From Physcousia sp015060555 (GTDB lineage Bacteria > Bacteroidota > Bacteroidia > Bacteroidales > Bacteroidaceae), in assembly GCA_015060555.1 (NCBI GenBank), contig SUYG01000013.1, positions 21,901 to 85,900 of the forward strand: a stretch of 64,000 bases of DNA. The letters run 5' to 3'. Numbering within the stretch: the stretch's first letter is position 1; each line of letters starts with the position of its first letter. The notes below the pieces were generated by a model. It was not told the DNA's origin. It was given only the letters and a program-made list of their open reading frames with translations, and did no database searches. Made by a program: the position numbers and the translations under genes. This document shows, in pieces, positions 7,376-16,059 of the stretch.

Positions 7376-9100
7376 TTACCAGAAGTACCAGTAGAAGCAA
7401 GCGCAAAGACCCACGACAACAAGCGTGCCGATGATGTCGAAGGCGCCCCAGCTCTCCTTGATGGATTTCTTGAAGTCGGGTGTGAAGGTGATGGCATCAA
7501 TCTGTTCCTGGCTGGGAGCCGGTGTGAACAGGGATACTGCATAGATGAACACGAGCAGGAACACCAGCAGCCAGCACTCAAAGACAAGCCAGTTGGTCTG
7601 CCAGAACCAAGCGGTGTTCTCCCAGAAGGCTCCTTCCATAGTGGCACGACCTGTGTCGGTGATGACATTGGTGACCAGACGCAGCATTCCGATGAGGAAG
7701 CCAACAATCATGGTGTATTCACCAGCCTTCGGCGTTACCTTCTTACTGAGAATACCACATGCGAAGACAACAACCATAGCAGGAGCCAGCAGCGACTGGA
7801 TACCCTGGAGATAGTTGTACAGTGTGTCCATGCCCATCATAATAGGCAGCCATGCAAAGCCGAGAATCACGACAACGACAGTGGCGATACGGCCTGTGAG
7901 CACATAGTGAGCCTCGCTCATGCCCTGCTTCAAAGGCTTGTAGAAATCTTCTACAAAGAGGGTGGCACAGCTGTTGAAGAAAGCTGCCAGAGAAGCAACG
8001 AGGGCGCAAATGAAACCGATGGTGACGATACCCTTGATACCTGCGGGCAACACCTGTTGAACCATAATGGCAAAGGCTGCGTCGGTCTCGCTCAGGTCGA
8101 AGGTTCCCTTCTCAGCCAGCGCAGCGGCTATCATACCAGGAATGAGGAACATGAAACAAGGCAGCACCTTGAAGAAGCCGGCTGCAATGGTACCGCGACG
8201 AGCACGCTTCATCACCTCTGCATTGTCCTCACCAGGGACCTGACCGAGCACACGCTGAACAATGTGCTGGTCGGTGCACCAGTACCAGAAACCGATGATG
8301 CAGGCACCCAGGAACACCACGAAGCCCGGGTACTCCTGATACATGGAGTCGCCTTCTTCCCAGTGAAACATGTGTGTGGTGCCGTAGCCATTGTTGAGCT
8401 GGCCGCAGTAGTCCATCATGCTGGTCCAACCTTCGACGATGCTGCCGCCGCCCAGGGTTGCGAGACCTAGGAACAGAACCAGGAAGGAACCGATAATGAG
8501 AATCGGGGTCTGGATGGAGGAGAGTGTCATCACACCCTTCATGCCACCGAAAACAGTGAACACGGCGGTGATGAGAATCAAGCCAATAGCACCGTACCAG
8601 AAGTTAAGGCCCCAAAGGTACTTGAAGAAGATACCACCCGTCAAGGCTGTCACACTCACCTTTGTAAGGATGTAAGCCACCAATGTAATAACGGAGAGCC
8701 AGTAGCCTGTACGCTTGGTGTAACGGAACTTGAGGAAGTCAGGCATCGTAATAATTTTCCCCATCTTGTTGATAAGAAACTGATAGAAGGGAACAAAGAG
8801 CCAGCCGAGGATGAGGATCATCCAACCCTGCATCTCCCAGTGGGCCATTCCCACACCGCTCTTTGCACCTGTTCCGGCGAGACCTACGAGGTGCTCGGAA
8901 CCGATGTTGGCAGCAAAGATTGCCATACCAATGACGTACCAAGGTTCGCCCTTACCAAAGAGGTAAGCACTTGAGTCTTCGCCTTTCTGAGCTTTCTTGT
9001 CTTTGACGATAGCATGATATACAGCCCATATCACGCCAACGAGGCCGATGGCGAGAACCGCCCAGTCGAGCCAAATGAATTCAGTGGAATTCCAATTCAT
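7376..9100 (-). CDS. Sodium/sugar symporter (SSS family), probable L-arabinose transporter
   Basis: A 574-residue inner-membrane protein with about 14 hydrophobic segments, as expected for SGLT-type solute:sodium symporters. Family sequence is clear: YLFGKGEPWYVIGMAIFAAN, IGSEHLVGLAGTGA, and GFWYWCTDQHIVQRVLGQ, the region that contributes to substrate and sodium binding in vSGLT. It is encoded immediately upstream of araR and the arabinose enzymes, so L-arabinose is the likeliest substrate; galactose or xylose cannot be excluded. A GC-rich leader repeat (9108-9156) sits 7 nt before its ATG. The same locus also encodes an MFS pentose transporter, giving two uptake routes with different energy coupling. 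Confidence 0.9.
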   Translation of the reverse strand: MNWNSTEFIWLDWAVLAIGLVGVIWAVYHAIVKDKKAQKGEDSSAYLFGKGEPWYVIGMAIFAANIGSEHLVGLAGTGAKSGVGMAHWEMQGWMILILGWLFVPFYQFLINKMGKIITMPDFLKFRYTKRTGYWLSVITLVAYILTKVSVTALTGGIFFKYLWGLNFWYGAIGLILITAVFTVFGGMKGVMTLSSIQTPILIIGSFLVLFLGLATLGGGSIVEGWTSMMDYCGQLNNGYGTTHMFHWEEGDSMYQEYPGFVVFLGACIIGFWYWCTDQHIVQRVLGQVPGEDNAEVMKRARRGTIAAGFFKVLPCFMFLIPGMIAAALAEKGTFDLSETDAAFAIMVQQVLPAGIKGIVTIGFICALVASLAAFFNSCATLFVEDFYKPLKQGMSEAHYVLTGRIATVVVVILGFAWLPIMMGMDTLYNYLQGIQSLLAPAMVVVFACGILSKKVTPKAGEYTMIVGFLIGMLRLVTNVITDTGRATMEGAFWENTAWFWQTNWLVFECWLLVFLLVFIYAVSLFTPAPSQEQIDAITFTPDFKKSIKESWGAFDIIGTLVVVGLCACFYWYFW

Positions 9101-9107
9101 AAATGGA

Positions 9108-9156
9108 GCCCCCCTCTTATCCCCAAAAGGGGAAGACCATATAGGGGTTTGGGTCT
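9108..9156 (-). promoter_or_regulatory. GC-rich leader element upstream of the symporter gene, copy B
   Basis: Second copy of the element at 4841-4891, same orientation, 7 nt before the start codon. The GGTCT/AGACC arms, the CCCC/GGGG hairpin (loop differs from the other copies) and GATAAGAGGGGGGC before the start are all kept. Resemblance to copy A continues ~20 bp further upstream (TATTGTTACTAATAA against TATAGTTAGTAAATAA). Confidence 0.5.
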
Positions 9157-9228
9157 ATTGTTACTAATAATTATTTTTCGTTTTTGAGTAGCACGACTTC
9201 TACCTTAGGGAAGGGTAGGAGGGGAGCA

Positions 9229-10698
9229 TTATTTTCTTTGCTTCCAAAGTTTGGTCATATCCTCAAGTGTCTTTCCCTTGGTCTCGGGTACGAGTTTCCA
9301 CACAAAGAGGGCTGCGAGGATACAGATGATGCCGTAGAGGCCATAGGTGAACCAATGGCCGAAGTCATCGCCTTCTGTGAGATGCATATTAAACATCGGC
9401 ACAAAGGAGCTGGAGACAATGAAGTTGAAAATCCATTGGAAAGCTACAGCAATGGCGACGGCACCACCGCGTATCGTATTGGGGAAGATCTCTGCAATGA
9501 GAACCCAGGTAATGGGTCCCCATGAGAACATGAAGGAAGCGGCATAAACCATGATGGAAGCTGCAGTGACGAATTCCAAGCCTTCGTGTCCAAAGGTGAT
9601 GGCTACGCCGAACGCTCCAATGGCCATACCCAAGGATCCCCAAATGAGTAGCGGTTTACGGCCCCATTTCTCAACAGTAAAGATTGCCACAAGCGTGAAG
9701 AGGATGTTTACCACACCCATGAAGACTGTGATAATCATCGGGTTCTCCATTCCCATGTCGCCGAAGATGCGGGGGGCGTAGTAGAGGACGGCATTGATAC
9801 CTACAGCCTGTTGGAAAACGCTGAGCATAATACCGACGAAGATGCACATGGCACCGTAGGTCATTAGTTTCTCGGTCTTCACAACCATCGTGTCCTTGAT
9901 GTCTTGAAGAATTTGAGCGGCTTTGACGCTGCCGTTGATCCTAGCAAGAATACGCTGTGCCACATCATCACGACCGATGCTAACCAGATAGCGTGGCGTC
10001 TCAGGAACGAAGCAGATGAGAAGGGCGAAGAGTCCTGCGGGAACCGCTTCGGAGCCAAACATATAGCGCCATCCCGTGGTGACAGTCCACTGTGCAGCAG
10101 GAGTGATGGCAGCAATGCCCTTGCCCATCTCTTCAACCAATGGCTGAATGTGGTCGCCCAGGATGAAGAAGTTCACGAAATATACCAACAACTGACCAAA
10201 GATGATGGCAAACTGGTTCCAGGATACGAGCATTCCACGAATCTCAGAGGGTGCTACCTCACCAATATACATGGGGCAGATAGCAGAAGCCAAGCCTACG
10301 CCGATACCGCCGATGATACGATAAATGTTGAAGGTGATAAGCAGGGAGAACGTAGGAGTGCCGTATTCAAAGAACAAGAATTCGGGCTGCATACTGCCCA
10401 ACGCGGAGATGAAGAACAGCAGTCCCGCAATGATGAGTGAACGCTTGCGGCCAAGGTTGGTTGCTAAGAAACCGGAGAGTGCTGAGCCGATGATGCAACC
10501 AATCAGTGCCGATGCAGAGGTAAAACCATGCCAACCGTCGGTGTAGGTAAAATCCTTGGCCTCCATGAAGAAAGCCTGCAGGCCTTTTTCGGCGCCAGAG
10601 ATGACCGCCGTGTCATATCCGAAGAGCAGTCCTCCGAGGACGGCAACCATTACGATGCCAATTAGATATCCTCCACTGCCTTTGACGTTTTGAGTCAT
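9229..10698 (-). CDS. MFS sugar/proton symporter of the XylE/AraE type
   Basis: 489 residues with 12 predicted membrane helices. Start chosen at MTQNVKGSGGYL (10698). Signature motifs of the sugar-porter family are present in order: GGLLFGYDTAVISGA in helix 1, NLGRKRSL after helix 2, PETPRYLV at the end of helix 6, KWGRKPLL after helix 8 and VPETKGKTLEDM at the C terminus. The family imports D-xylose, L-arabinose or related sugars with protons. It follows the epimerase lipoprotein gene by 22 bp and precedes the SSS symporter by 128 bp, so it belongs to the arabinose operon. Specificity is inferred from context; xylose is the main alternative. Confidence 0.92.
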   Translation of the reverse strand: MTQNVKGSGGYLIGIVMVAVLGGLLFGYDTAVISGAEKGLQAFFMEAKDFTYTDGWHGFTSASALIGCIIGSALSGFLATNLGRKRSLIIAGLLFFISALGSMQPEFLFFEYGTPTFSLLITFNIYRIIGGIGVGLASAICPMYIGEVAPSEIRGMLVSWNQFAIIFGQLLVYFVNFFILGDHIQPLVEEMGKGIAAITPAAQWTVTTGWRYMFGSEAVPAGLFALLICFVPETPRYLVSIGRDDVAQRILARINGSVKAAQILQDIKDTMVVKTEKLMTYGAMCIFVGIMLSVFQQAVGINAVLYYAPRIFGDMGMENPMIITVFMGVVNILFTLVAIFTVEKWGRKPLLIWGSLGMAIGAFGVAITFGHEGLEFVTAASIMVYAASFMFSWGPITWVLIAEIFPNTIRGGAVAIAVAFQWIFNFIVSSSFVPMFNMHLTEGDDFGHWFTYGLYGIICILAALFVWKLVPETKGKTLEDMTKLWKQRK

Positions 10699-10720
10699 AA
10701 TTATCAACAACTTTTGTCAA

Positions 10721-11911
10721 TTATTTAATAGAGAACTTATAAGCGCAGTGGCTGCGATATGTCTCGTCGGGTTTCAGGTTGGCAGTAGGCCATTCGGGAT
10801 GGTGAGGTGTGTCGGGGTATTTTTGGCTTTCCAGACATACGCTGACATGCTTCGGGTACTTGACACCGTGTTTGCGAAGGATGTTGGCATCGCGACCTAC
10901 ACCCTGGAAGTTACCTGTATAGACTTGGATACCAGGCTCATTGGTGAATACCTCAAGGAAAATGCCCGTCTCTGGGCTGTAAAGGCTTGCAGCCACCTGT
11001 GTGTCATCACCGCGATAGGTGTCCATATCATAAGTATTCAGGCAGAAGTTGTGATCCACGCCGCCTGCATTCTTGATCTGATCGAAGGTCGTGTCGTTGA
11101 TAATCTCGTCCAGTGCACGGGGGGTGCGGAAGTCAAACGGAGTACCCTCTACAGGAGCAATCTCGCCCGTGGGAATATAAATGAGGTCCGAAGGTGTGAA
11201 GTTGTCGGCGTTCACATAGAGAACCATATTGGTGCCTTCACGGGAGAAGTCGCCGTTGAGGTTGAAATAGCTGTGGTTAGTCTGGTTGATGACAGTTTCC
11301 TTCGTAGTCGTAGCTTCCCATGTAATGTCGAGGGTGTTGTCATCGGTCAGTGTGTAGGTGGTGATGGCTGTCACTTCACCAGGGAAGCCGTTATCGCCAT
11401 CGGGGCTGACGATAGTCAACTTTAGTGTCCGGTCATCAATTTGCTCCGCATCATAAACCTGATACTGCCAGCCCGTGGGACCGCCGTGAAGGGTGTTTGT
11501 GCCATCGTTGGCAACGAGCTCATAAGTTACGTCACCCACGGAGAAAGAGTGGTTAGCAATGCGGTTGGCGTAGCGACCGATGCTGGCACCGTAATCGCTG
11601 GGTGAGTTAACGGCATCGGCATACTGCTTAACGTTGTCATAACCCAAGACAACATCCGTCATTTTACCGTTGCGGTCAGGAACCATGATACTGACGACAC
11701 GTCCACCGAAGTTGGTGATGCAAACTTCCATGCCAGAGTCATTCTTCAACGTGTAGAGGGCGGTGACTTTTCCATTGATGGTGTCAGAGAACTGCTCGGG
11801 ATCGAGTCCGCTGAGCGTGGGTTCCACTGTGGCTGGCTTTTGCTCATTACAAGCTGCCATGAGTACAATGGCTGCTGCCATCGAAACAAAACCTTTCACG
11901 ATAGTCTTCAT
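10721..11911 (-). CDS. Aldose 1-epimerase lipoprotein (periplasmic GalM-like)
   Basis: 396 residues. It starts with a lipoprotein signal peptide, MKTIVKGFVSMAAAIVLMAAC, so unlike the second copy at 14777-15856 it should act outside the cytoplasm. The mutarotase domain has the conserved active-site blocks TLHGGPTGW and NQTNHSYFNL (catalytic histidines) and SVCLESQKYPD (catalytic Glu). Known: the family interconverts alpha and beta anomers of aldoses such as galactose. It is the first gene of the arabinose operon, so it probably equilibrates arabinose anomers in the periplasm before transport. A -7 box lies 86 bp upstream. Confidence 0.92.
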   Translation of the reverse strand: MKTIVKGFVSMAAAIVLMAACNEQKPATVEPTLSGLDPEQFSDTINGKVTALYTLKNDSGMEVCITNFGGRVVSIMVPDRNGKMTDVVLGYDNVKQYADAVNSPSDYGASIGRYANRIANHSFSVGDVTYELVANDGTNTLHGGPTGWQYQVYDAEQIDDRTLKLTIVSPDGDNGFPGEVTAITTYTLTDDNTLDITWEATTTKETVINQTNHSYFNLNGDFSREGTNMVLYVNADNFTPSDLIYIPTGEIAPVEGTPFDFRTPRALDEIINDTTFDQIKNAGGVDHNFCLNTYDMDTYRGDDTQVAASLYSPETGIFLEVFTNEPGIQVYTGNFQGVGRDANILRKHGVKYPKHVSVCLESQKYPDTPHHPEWPTANLKPDETYRSHCAYKFSIK

Positions 11912-11997
11912 GATTGTGAGTGTTGTTAGTTTATTAATAGTGATTGATTTTTCTTTTTGGTACGATGAAAAAGGGCATTCATGTCCCTAATTCGCCT

Positions 11998-12005
11998 CAA
12001 AGATA
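11998..12005 (-). promoter_or_regulatory. Probable promoter (-7 box) of the arabinose operon
   Basis: The minus strand reads TATCTTTG, a perfect Bacteroidetes -7 box (TAnnTTTG), upstream of the epimerase lipoprotein gene. No good -33 TTTG is seen at 19-21 bp, as is common for regulated promoters. Just upstream (12024-12040) lies a 17-bp imperfect palindrome, AGTGTcattttcACACT, a candidate AraR operator. Confidence 0.55.
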
Positions 12006-12105
12006 GTGCTTTTTTATTTAAGTAGTGTCATTTTCACACTTTTTTTTTCGATTTGTGTGGTGTTTTTTTTGAAAAAGTACCCTTTAGTAGACGTTTGAAC
12101 ATAAA

Positions 12106-12136
12106 ATGGAGCCCTGAAACGACTTCAGGACTCCAT
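12106..12136 (-). terminator. Rho-independent terminator of the galactose operon
   Basis: ATGGAGCCCTGAA (12106-12118) pairs with TTCAGGACTCCAT (12124-12136), 12 of 13 positions, with a 5-base loop. On the minus strand it is followed by TTTTAT. It begins 26 bases past the galK stop. Confidence 0.75.
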
Positions 12137-12162
12137 AATAAGAGGTGTAAGACAGGGATTAC

Positions 12163-13323
12163 TTAACAGAGCTTGCGAGCACCGTCGCCGATGACAACAT
12201 CAATGATCACGGGTTCCTTGCCAAACTTAGCCTTGAACTGCTCCTTGGCAGCCTTCACAAAACTGTCATAGTAGTGCTCGTCAACGAGGTTGATGGTGCA
12301 GCCGCCGAAACCGCCGCCCATGATACGTGAACCAGTCACGCCCTGCTCCTTGGCGATGTCATTGAGGAAGTCGAGTTCTTCGCAGCTGACCTCGTATTCC
12401 TTGCTCAGGCCATAGTGAGTTTCGTACATCATTTTACCGACGGTCTCGTAGTCACCCTTCTCCAGAGCGTCGCAGACAGCCAACACGCGCTCGCGCTCGC
12501 CGATGACGTAGCGTGCACGCTTGTAGTCCTCTTCACTAATCTTTGCCTTCACCTCATCGAGCTGCTCATAGCTGGCATCGCGCAGGCTCTCCACCTCGGG
12601 ATGAAGCTCGTGGATAGCGGCTGCAGCGCGCTCGCAGCTGAGACGACGGTCGTTGTAGGGTGAGCCTACGAGGGCGTGCTTCACATTACTGTTCACCAGC
12701 ACGAGCTTGTAGCCCTTCGGGTTCCAGGGGAAGTAAGCCACTTCGCCGCTGCGGCAGTCCATGCGCATGAGATGGCCTGCCTTTCCGAGGCAGGAGATAG
12801 CTTGGTCCATGATACCGCAGTTCACGCCGATGTACTTGTGCTCGGTACGCTGTCCAACCTTTGCCAGCTCCAAGCGGTCAATCTTGTTATCACCAAAGAG
12901 GTCGTTCAAGCCGAATGCAAAGCAGCTTTCGAGAGCGGCAGAAGAGCTCATGCCTGCGCCAAGGGGCACATCACCAGCAAATGCAGCGTTGAAACCCTCC
13001 ACGGGAACACCCAGCGCCATCATCTCGCGGCATACGCCGAAGATGTAGCGAGCCCAAGTAGCCTTGGGGCCTGCGGGATCGTCGAGAGAGAACTGCACGC
13101 GGTCCTTCAGGTCAATAGAGTAAACATCCACATTGCGAGAGCCGTTGGGCTTGATTTCAGCAATCATGCCCTGCTCCACGGCGCCAGGGAACACAAAGCC
13201 GTTATTATAGTCAGTGTGCTCACCGATGAGGTTGATACGGCCGGGAGCAGCATAAACACTTCCTGTGCTGCCATCGAAATGCTTGATGAAGCGGCTGCGG
13301 ACATCTTCAATTGTAAGTTTCAT
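12163..13323 (-). CDS. galK: Galactokinase
   Basis: A GHMP-family kinase that phosphorylates alpha-D-galactose to galactose 1-phosphate with ATP, the entry step of the Leloir pathway. The 386 residues match the family. The galactokinase signature GRINLIGEHTDYN is at 28-40, the GHMP ATP-binding loop PLGAGMSSSAALE at 120-132, the catalytic Asp in IMDQ (D173), with Arg R29 in the signature, and the third GHMP motif GGGFGGCTI near the C terminus. It is the last gene of the galM-transporter-galK operon and is followed by a terminator. A GC-rich leader repeat lies 10 nt before its start. No galT or galE is seen in the window. Confidence 0.97.
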   Translation of the reverse strand: MKLTIEDVRSRFIKHFDGSTGSVYAAPGRINLIGEHTDYNNGFVFPGAVEQGMIAEIKPNGSRNVDVYSIDLKDRVQFSLDDPAGPKATWARYIFGVCREMMALGVPVEGFNAAFAGDVPLGAGMSSSAALESCFAFGLNDLFGDNKIDRLELAKVGQRTEHKYIGVNCGIMDQAISCLGKAGHLMRMDCRSGEVAYFPWNPKGYKLVLVNSNVKHALVGSPYNDRRLSCERAAAAIHELHPEVESLRDASYEQLDEVKAKISEEDYKRARYVIGERERVLAVCDALEKGDYETVGKMMYETHYGLSKEYEVSCEELDFLNDIAKEQGVTGSRIMGGGFGGCTINLVDEHYYDSFVKAAKEQFKAKFGKEPVIIDVVIGDGARKLC

Positions 13324-13333
13324 AGTTTTAAGG

Positions 13334-13382
13334 GCCCCTCTCTTATCCCCCGAGGGGGAAGACCAAATAGGGGCTTGGGTCT
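13334..13382 (-). promoter_or_regulatory. GC-rich leader element upstream of galK, copy C
   Basis: Third copy of the element, 10 nt before the galK ATG and in the same orientation as copies A and B. In mRNA sense: AGACCC...GGTCT hairpin whose loop holds GCCCCT, then TCCCCCTCGGGGGA hairpin, then TAAGAGAGGGGC. GCCCCT is fully complementary to the AGGGGC next to the start codon. Confidence 0.5.
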
Positions 13383-13445
13383 TTGTTGATATTTTGAATA
13401 GTTGTAGTTAACGGATTGTACGCCTCATGTTTTTTGGGGAGAGGT

Positions 13446-14735
13446 TTAGTCAACGGGAATGTCGGTGTTGACATTCTTGTGACCGATGAGGGCGTAATAA
13501 AGGATATAAACAGCGCAGAGCAGGGGCACCCAGTAGGAGATGAGGTAGCTGCCTGTCCAGTCTGCAACGAGACCCTGAATGGCCACCATGATGGCGAAGC
13601 CCACTACCATTGTCATGAACGCGCCGGAGGCGATAGCGGTGTATTTGCCGAGACCTTCCGTGGCAAGGTTGAAGATGCCACCCCACATCACGCTGGCACA
13701 GAGGCCGACGAGCAGGAAGCAGAAGATACCCACGGGCACGTTACCCCACAGGATAGCCATATTCGTGTAGTCGATACCGGGAACGCTCACGGCCACTGTG
13801 GTGGGAAGATAGATACCTGCCAGAAGCAGGATGATGGCGAGACCGCTGACGAAGGTCATCATAGCCTTGGTGCTGACCTTACCACCCACGCTGGCACCGA
13901 CGAAACGACCGATGAGCATGAAGAGGAAGTAGATGGATCCCAGCGTGCCGACATAGCCTGCATCCATAGCGAGACCTGGGGTTGGAGCGTCTGCAGCTGC
14001 TGTCAGATACTGGAGAATGAAACCAGGAATACCCATTTCAATGCCACCGTAAAGGCCGATAGCGAGGATGCCAAGGTTGAAGTGGCGGAAAGAGAACGCG
14101 CTGTGAGGATCTTTCTCGCCGTCCTTCTTCTCCACGGGCTGCTGGGGTTCTTCTATTTTGGTGAAGAAGATGACGATGAAGGCAATCACAAAGATAGCTA
14201 ACGCGATCATCAGTGCGGGGGTGGCATCAGAAATTTTGGCCTTAGCAGCATCACCGATGAGTGCACCCATAATGATGTATACTGCAACGGCTGCTGTGGA
14301 GTTAAACACACCACCCGTCTGGATGAGCTGGTTACCCTTGTTACCACCACCGCAAAGGATGTTCAGCATAGGGTTCACAACGGTGTTAAGGATACACATA
14401 CAGCATCCGGAGATGAGGGCGCCGCAGAGATAAACGGCCATACCACCCCAACCGGAGAGCCACTGCACGAGGATACCCGTGATACCCACCAGCAGGCCGA
14501 TGAGTGCAGTACGCTTGTAGCCCCATTTCTGAATCATCATACCAGCGGGAAAGCCCATGATCAGGTAGGCACCGAAGTTTCCGTAGTTACCAATCATAGC
14601 CATAAAGTTGGTGGTACCGAATTGGTTTTTCACGATGACACCCATGGGCGAACACAGGTTCGTCACAAAGGCAATCATGGCAAAGAGGGCAATCATCACA
14701 ATGATTGCGCCCCATTGTTTTTGTTGATTACTCAT
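13446..14735 (-). CDS. Glucose/galactose MFS transporter (FHS family, GluP-like)
   Basis: 429 residues with 12 predicted membrane helices. The sequence fits the fucose-galactose-glucose:H+ symporter group: a conserved N-terminal helix with MIALFAMIAFVTNLCSPMG, GNYGNFGAYLIMGFPAG, and NTVVNPMLNILCGGGNKGNQ in the middle of the first half. A hydrophilic loop (KIEEPQQPVEKKDGEKD) separates the two six-helix halves. It sits between a cytosolic galM and galK, so galactose (and probably glucose) is the likely substrate. A 41-bp gap to galM and a 122-bp gap to galK make one operon likely. Confidence 0.9.
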   Translation of the reverse strand: MSNQQKQWGAIIVMIALFAMIAFVTNLCSPMGVIVKNQFGTTNFMAMIGNYGNFGAYLIMGFPAGMMIQKWGYKRTALIGLLVGITGILVQWLSGWGGMAVYLCGALISGCCMCILNTVVNPMLNILCGGGNKGNQLIQTGGVFNSTAAVAVYIIMGALIGDAAKAKISDATPALMIALAIFVIAFIVIFFTKIEEPQQPVEKKDGEKDPHSAFSFRHFNLGILAIGLYGGIEMGIPGFILQYLTAAADAPTPGLAMDAGYVGTLGSIYFLFMLIGRFVGASVGGKVSTKAMMTFVSGLAIILLLAGIYLPTTVAVSVPGIDYTNMAILWGNVPVGIFCFLLVGLCASVMWGGIFNLATEGLGKYTAIASGAFMTMVVGFAIMVAIQGLVADWTGSYLISYWVPLLCAVYILYYALIGHKNVNTDIPVD

Positions 14736-14776
14736 AATTTGTTATTTGGTATGTATATAAGTGATTTCTCTTAAAG

Positions 14777-15856
14777 CTACTTCTCAACGCCAAACTTGTA
14801 TATTGTAGTTTGCGTGTATTCCTCACCGGGAGCCAAAACGACACCGGGGAAGAACGGACGGTTGGGGCTGTCGGGGAAGTGCTGTGCCTCGAAGCAGATG
14901 GAGGAGCGACGGGGGAAGGTGGCACCGTGCTGGCCGGGATAACCTGTTGCCCAGTTGTCAGTATAGACCTGAACTCCGGGCTCTGTTGTATAGACCTCCA
15001 TCGTTCGACCTGTGTGAGGATCGAAAATCTTGGCGGCATAGCTAAGTTCGCCAGGCTGGCGCTTGTTGAGAACGAAACAGTGGTCGTAGCCGGCGCCGTT
15101 ACGGGTCTGCTCGTCGTCGGCATCAATCTGGTCGCCTACGGCGTGCATCGTTGTGAAGTCAAAAGGAGTACCTTTCACCGCACGAATCTCGCCAGTAGGA
15201 ATGCTGGTGTCATCGATGGGCACGAAGAAGTCGGCATTGATCTGGCATTGCAGGTCCATGATGTCAGGCGTTGGATTAGCGATGCCCGAAATGGAGAAGA
15301 AACCGTGGTTGGTAAGATTGATGATGGTTTTCTTGTCCGTTGTGGCCTTGTAGTCGATAACCAATTCGTTATCATCAGTCCAACGGTAGATAACCGTGAT
15401 GTCGAGGTTGCCGGGAAAACCTTCCTCTCCGTCCGGCGAGAGATAATGGAGGGAAAGTGTCTGTGCGTCGGTCTGTGTTGCATCCCATACGCGAGCGTGG
15501 TAGCCTGTTGGTCCGCCGTGCAAGTGGTTGGGGCCGTTGTTGATGGTGAGGCTGTACTCTTTGCCGTCGAGTGTGAATTTACCTTTGCAGATGCGGTTGC
15601 CATAGCGACCAATCAACGTGGAGAGGAATGGCTCTGGACTTTCTACAACGCCCTTGATGGTGTCATGCCCTTGAATGACGTTGGCAATCTTGCCGTTTTT
15701 GTCGGGAACCATGATGGCAACGAGCGCGCCACCATAATTGGTGATGCAGACCTCATTTCCAGCCTTGTTGACAAGGGTGAACAAATCGGTCTGTTTCCCT
15801 TGGATAGTGGACTGAAAATCTTCACGTTTCAGCCCCGAAAGTTTGCTTACTTCCAT
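14777..15856 (-). CDS. galM: Aldose 1-epimerase (mutarotase)
   Basis: 359 residues, no signal peptide, so it is cytoplasmic, in contrast to the lipoprotein paralogue at 10721-11911. It converts beta- to alpha-D-galactose, the anomer used by GalK. Active-site blocks: NHLHGGPTGYHARVWDA, NLTNHGFFSISG and SICFEAQHFPD (catalytic His and Glu). An in-frame ATG at 15892 lies upstream of the probable transcription start, so MEVSKLSGLKREDF at 15856 is the start. First gene of the galactose operon. The aligned pair of epimerases, one periplasmic and one cytoplasmic, serves two adjacent sugar operons. Confidence 0.95.
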   Translation of the reverse strand: MEVSKLSGLKREDFQSTIQGKQTDLFTLVNKAGNEVCITNYGGALVAIMVPDKNGKIANVIQGHDTIKGVVESPEPFLSTLIGRYGNRICKGKFTLDGKEYSLTINNGPNHLHGGPTGYHARVWDATQTDAQTLSLHYLSPDGEEGFPGNLDITVIYRWTDDNELVIDYKATTDKKTIINLTNHGFFSISGIANPTPDIMDLQCQINADFFVPIDDTSIPTGEIRAVKGTPFDFTTMHAVGDQIDADDEQTRNGAGYDHCFVLNKRQPGELSYAAKIFDPHTGRTMEVYTTEPGVQVYTDNWATGYPGQHGATFPRRSSICFEAQHFPDSPNRPFFPGVVLAPGEEYTQTTIYKFGVEK

Positions 15857-15889
15857 AGGTAAATGATTTTGAATTGAACAATCATACCG

Positions 15890-15920
15890 CAAATTAAGTC
15901 AAAAAGTTCGAGCGAACCAA
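15890..15920 (-). promoter_or_regulatory. Promoter of the galactose operon
   Basis: On the minus strand a TTGG -33 box (15917-15920) lies 19 bp from TTAATTTG (15890-15897), one mismatch to the Bacteroidetes -7 consensus. Transcription would begin near 15884, giving a ~28-nt leader and ruling out the ATG at 15892. Confidence 0.55.
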
Positions 15921-15990
15921 GTCTTTTTGCAAAAAGAAACGTAAAAAATGCTTAAATCATCCTTAACATGCATTTTCTTGCCTTTCTTTC

Positions 15991-16021
15991 TTGGGCTATT
16001 AGTCAAGAATCTGTAACTTTG
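15991..16021 (+). promoter_or_regulatory. Promoter of the aminotransferase gene
   Basis: TTGG (15991-15994) and TAACTTTG (16014-16021) are 19 bp apart, matching the Bacteroidetes -33/-7 pattern, 38 bp before the ATG. Confidence 0.7.
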
Positions 16022-16059
16022 CACAGTTTTTTGTAAATAGAAGGAAAATAGTCCTGTTT

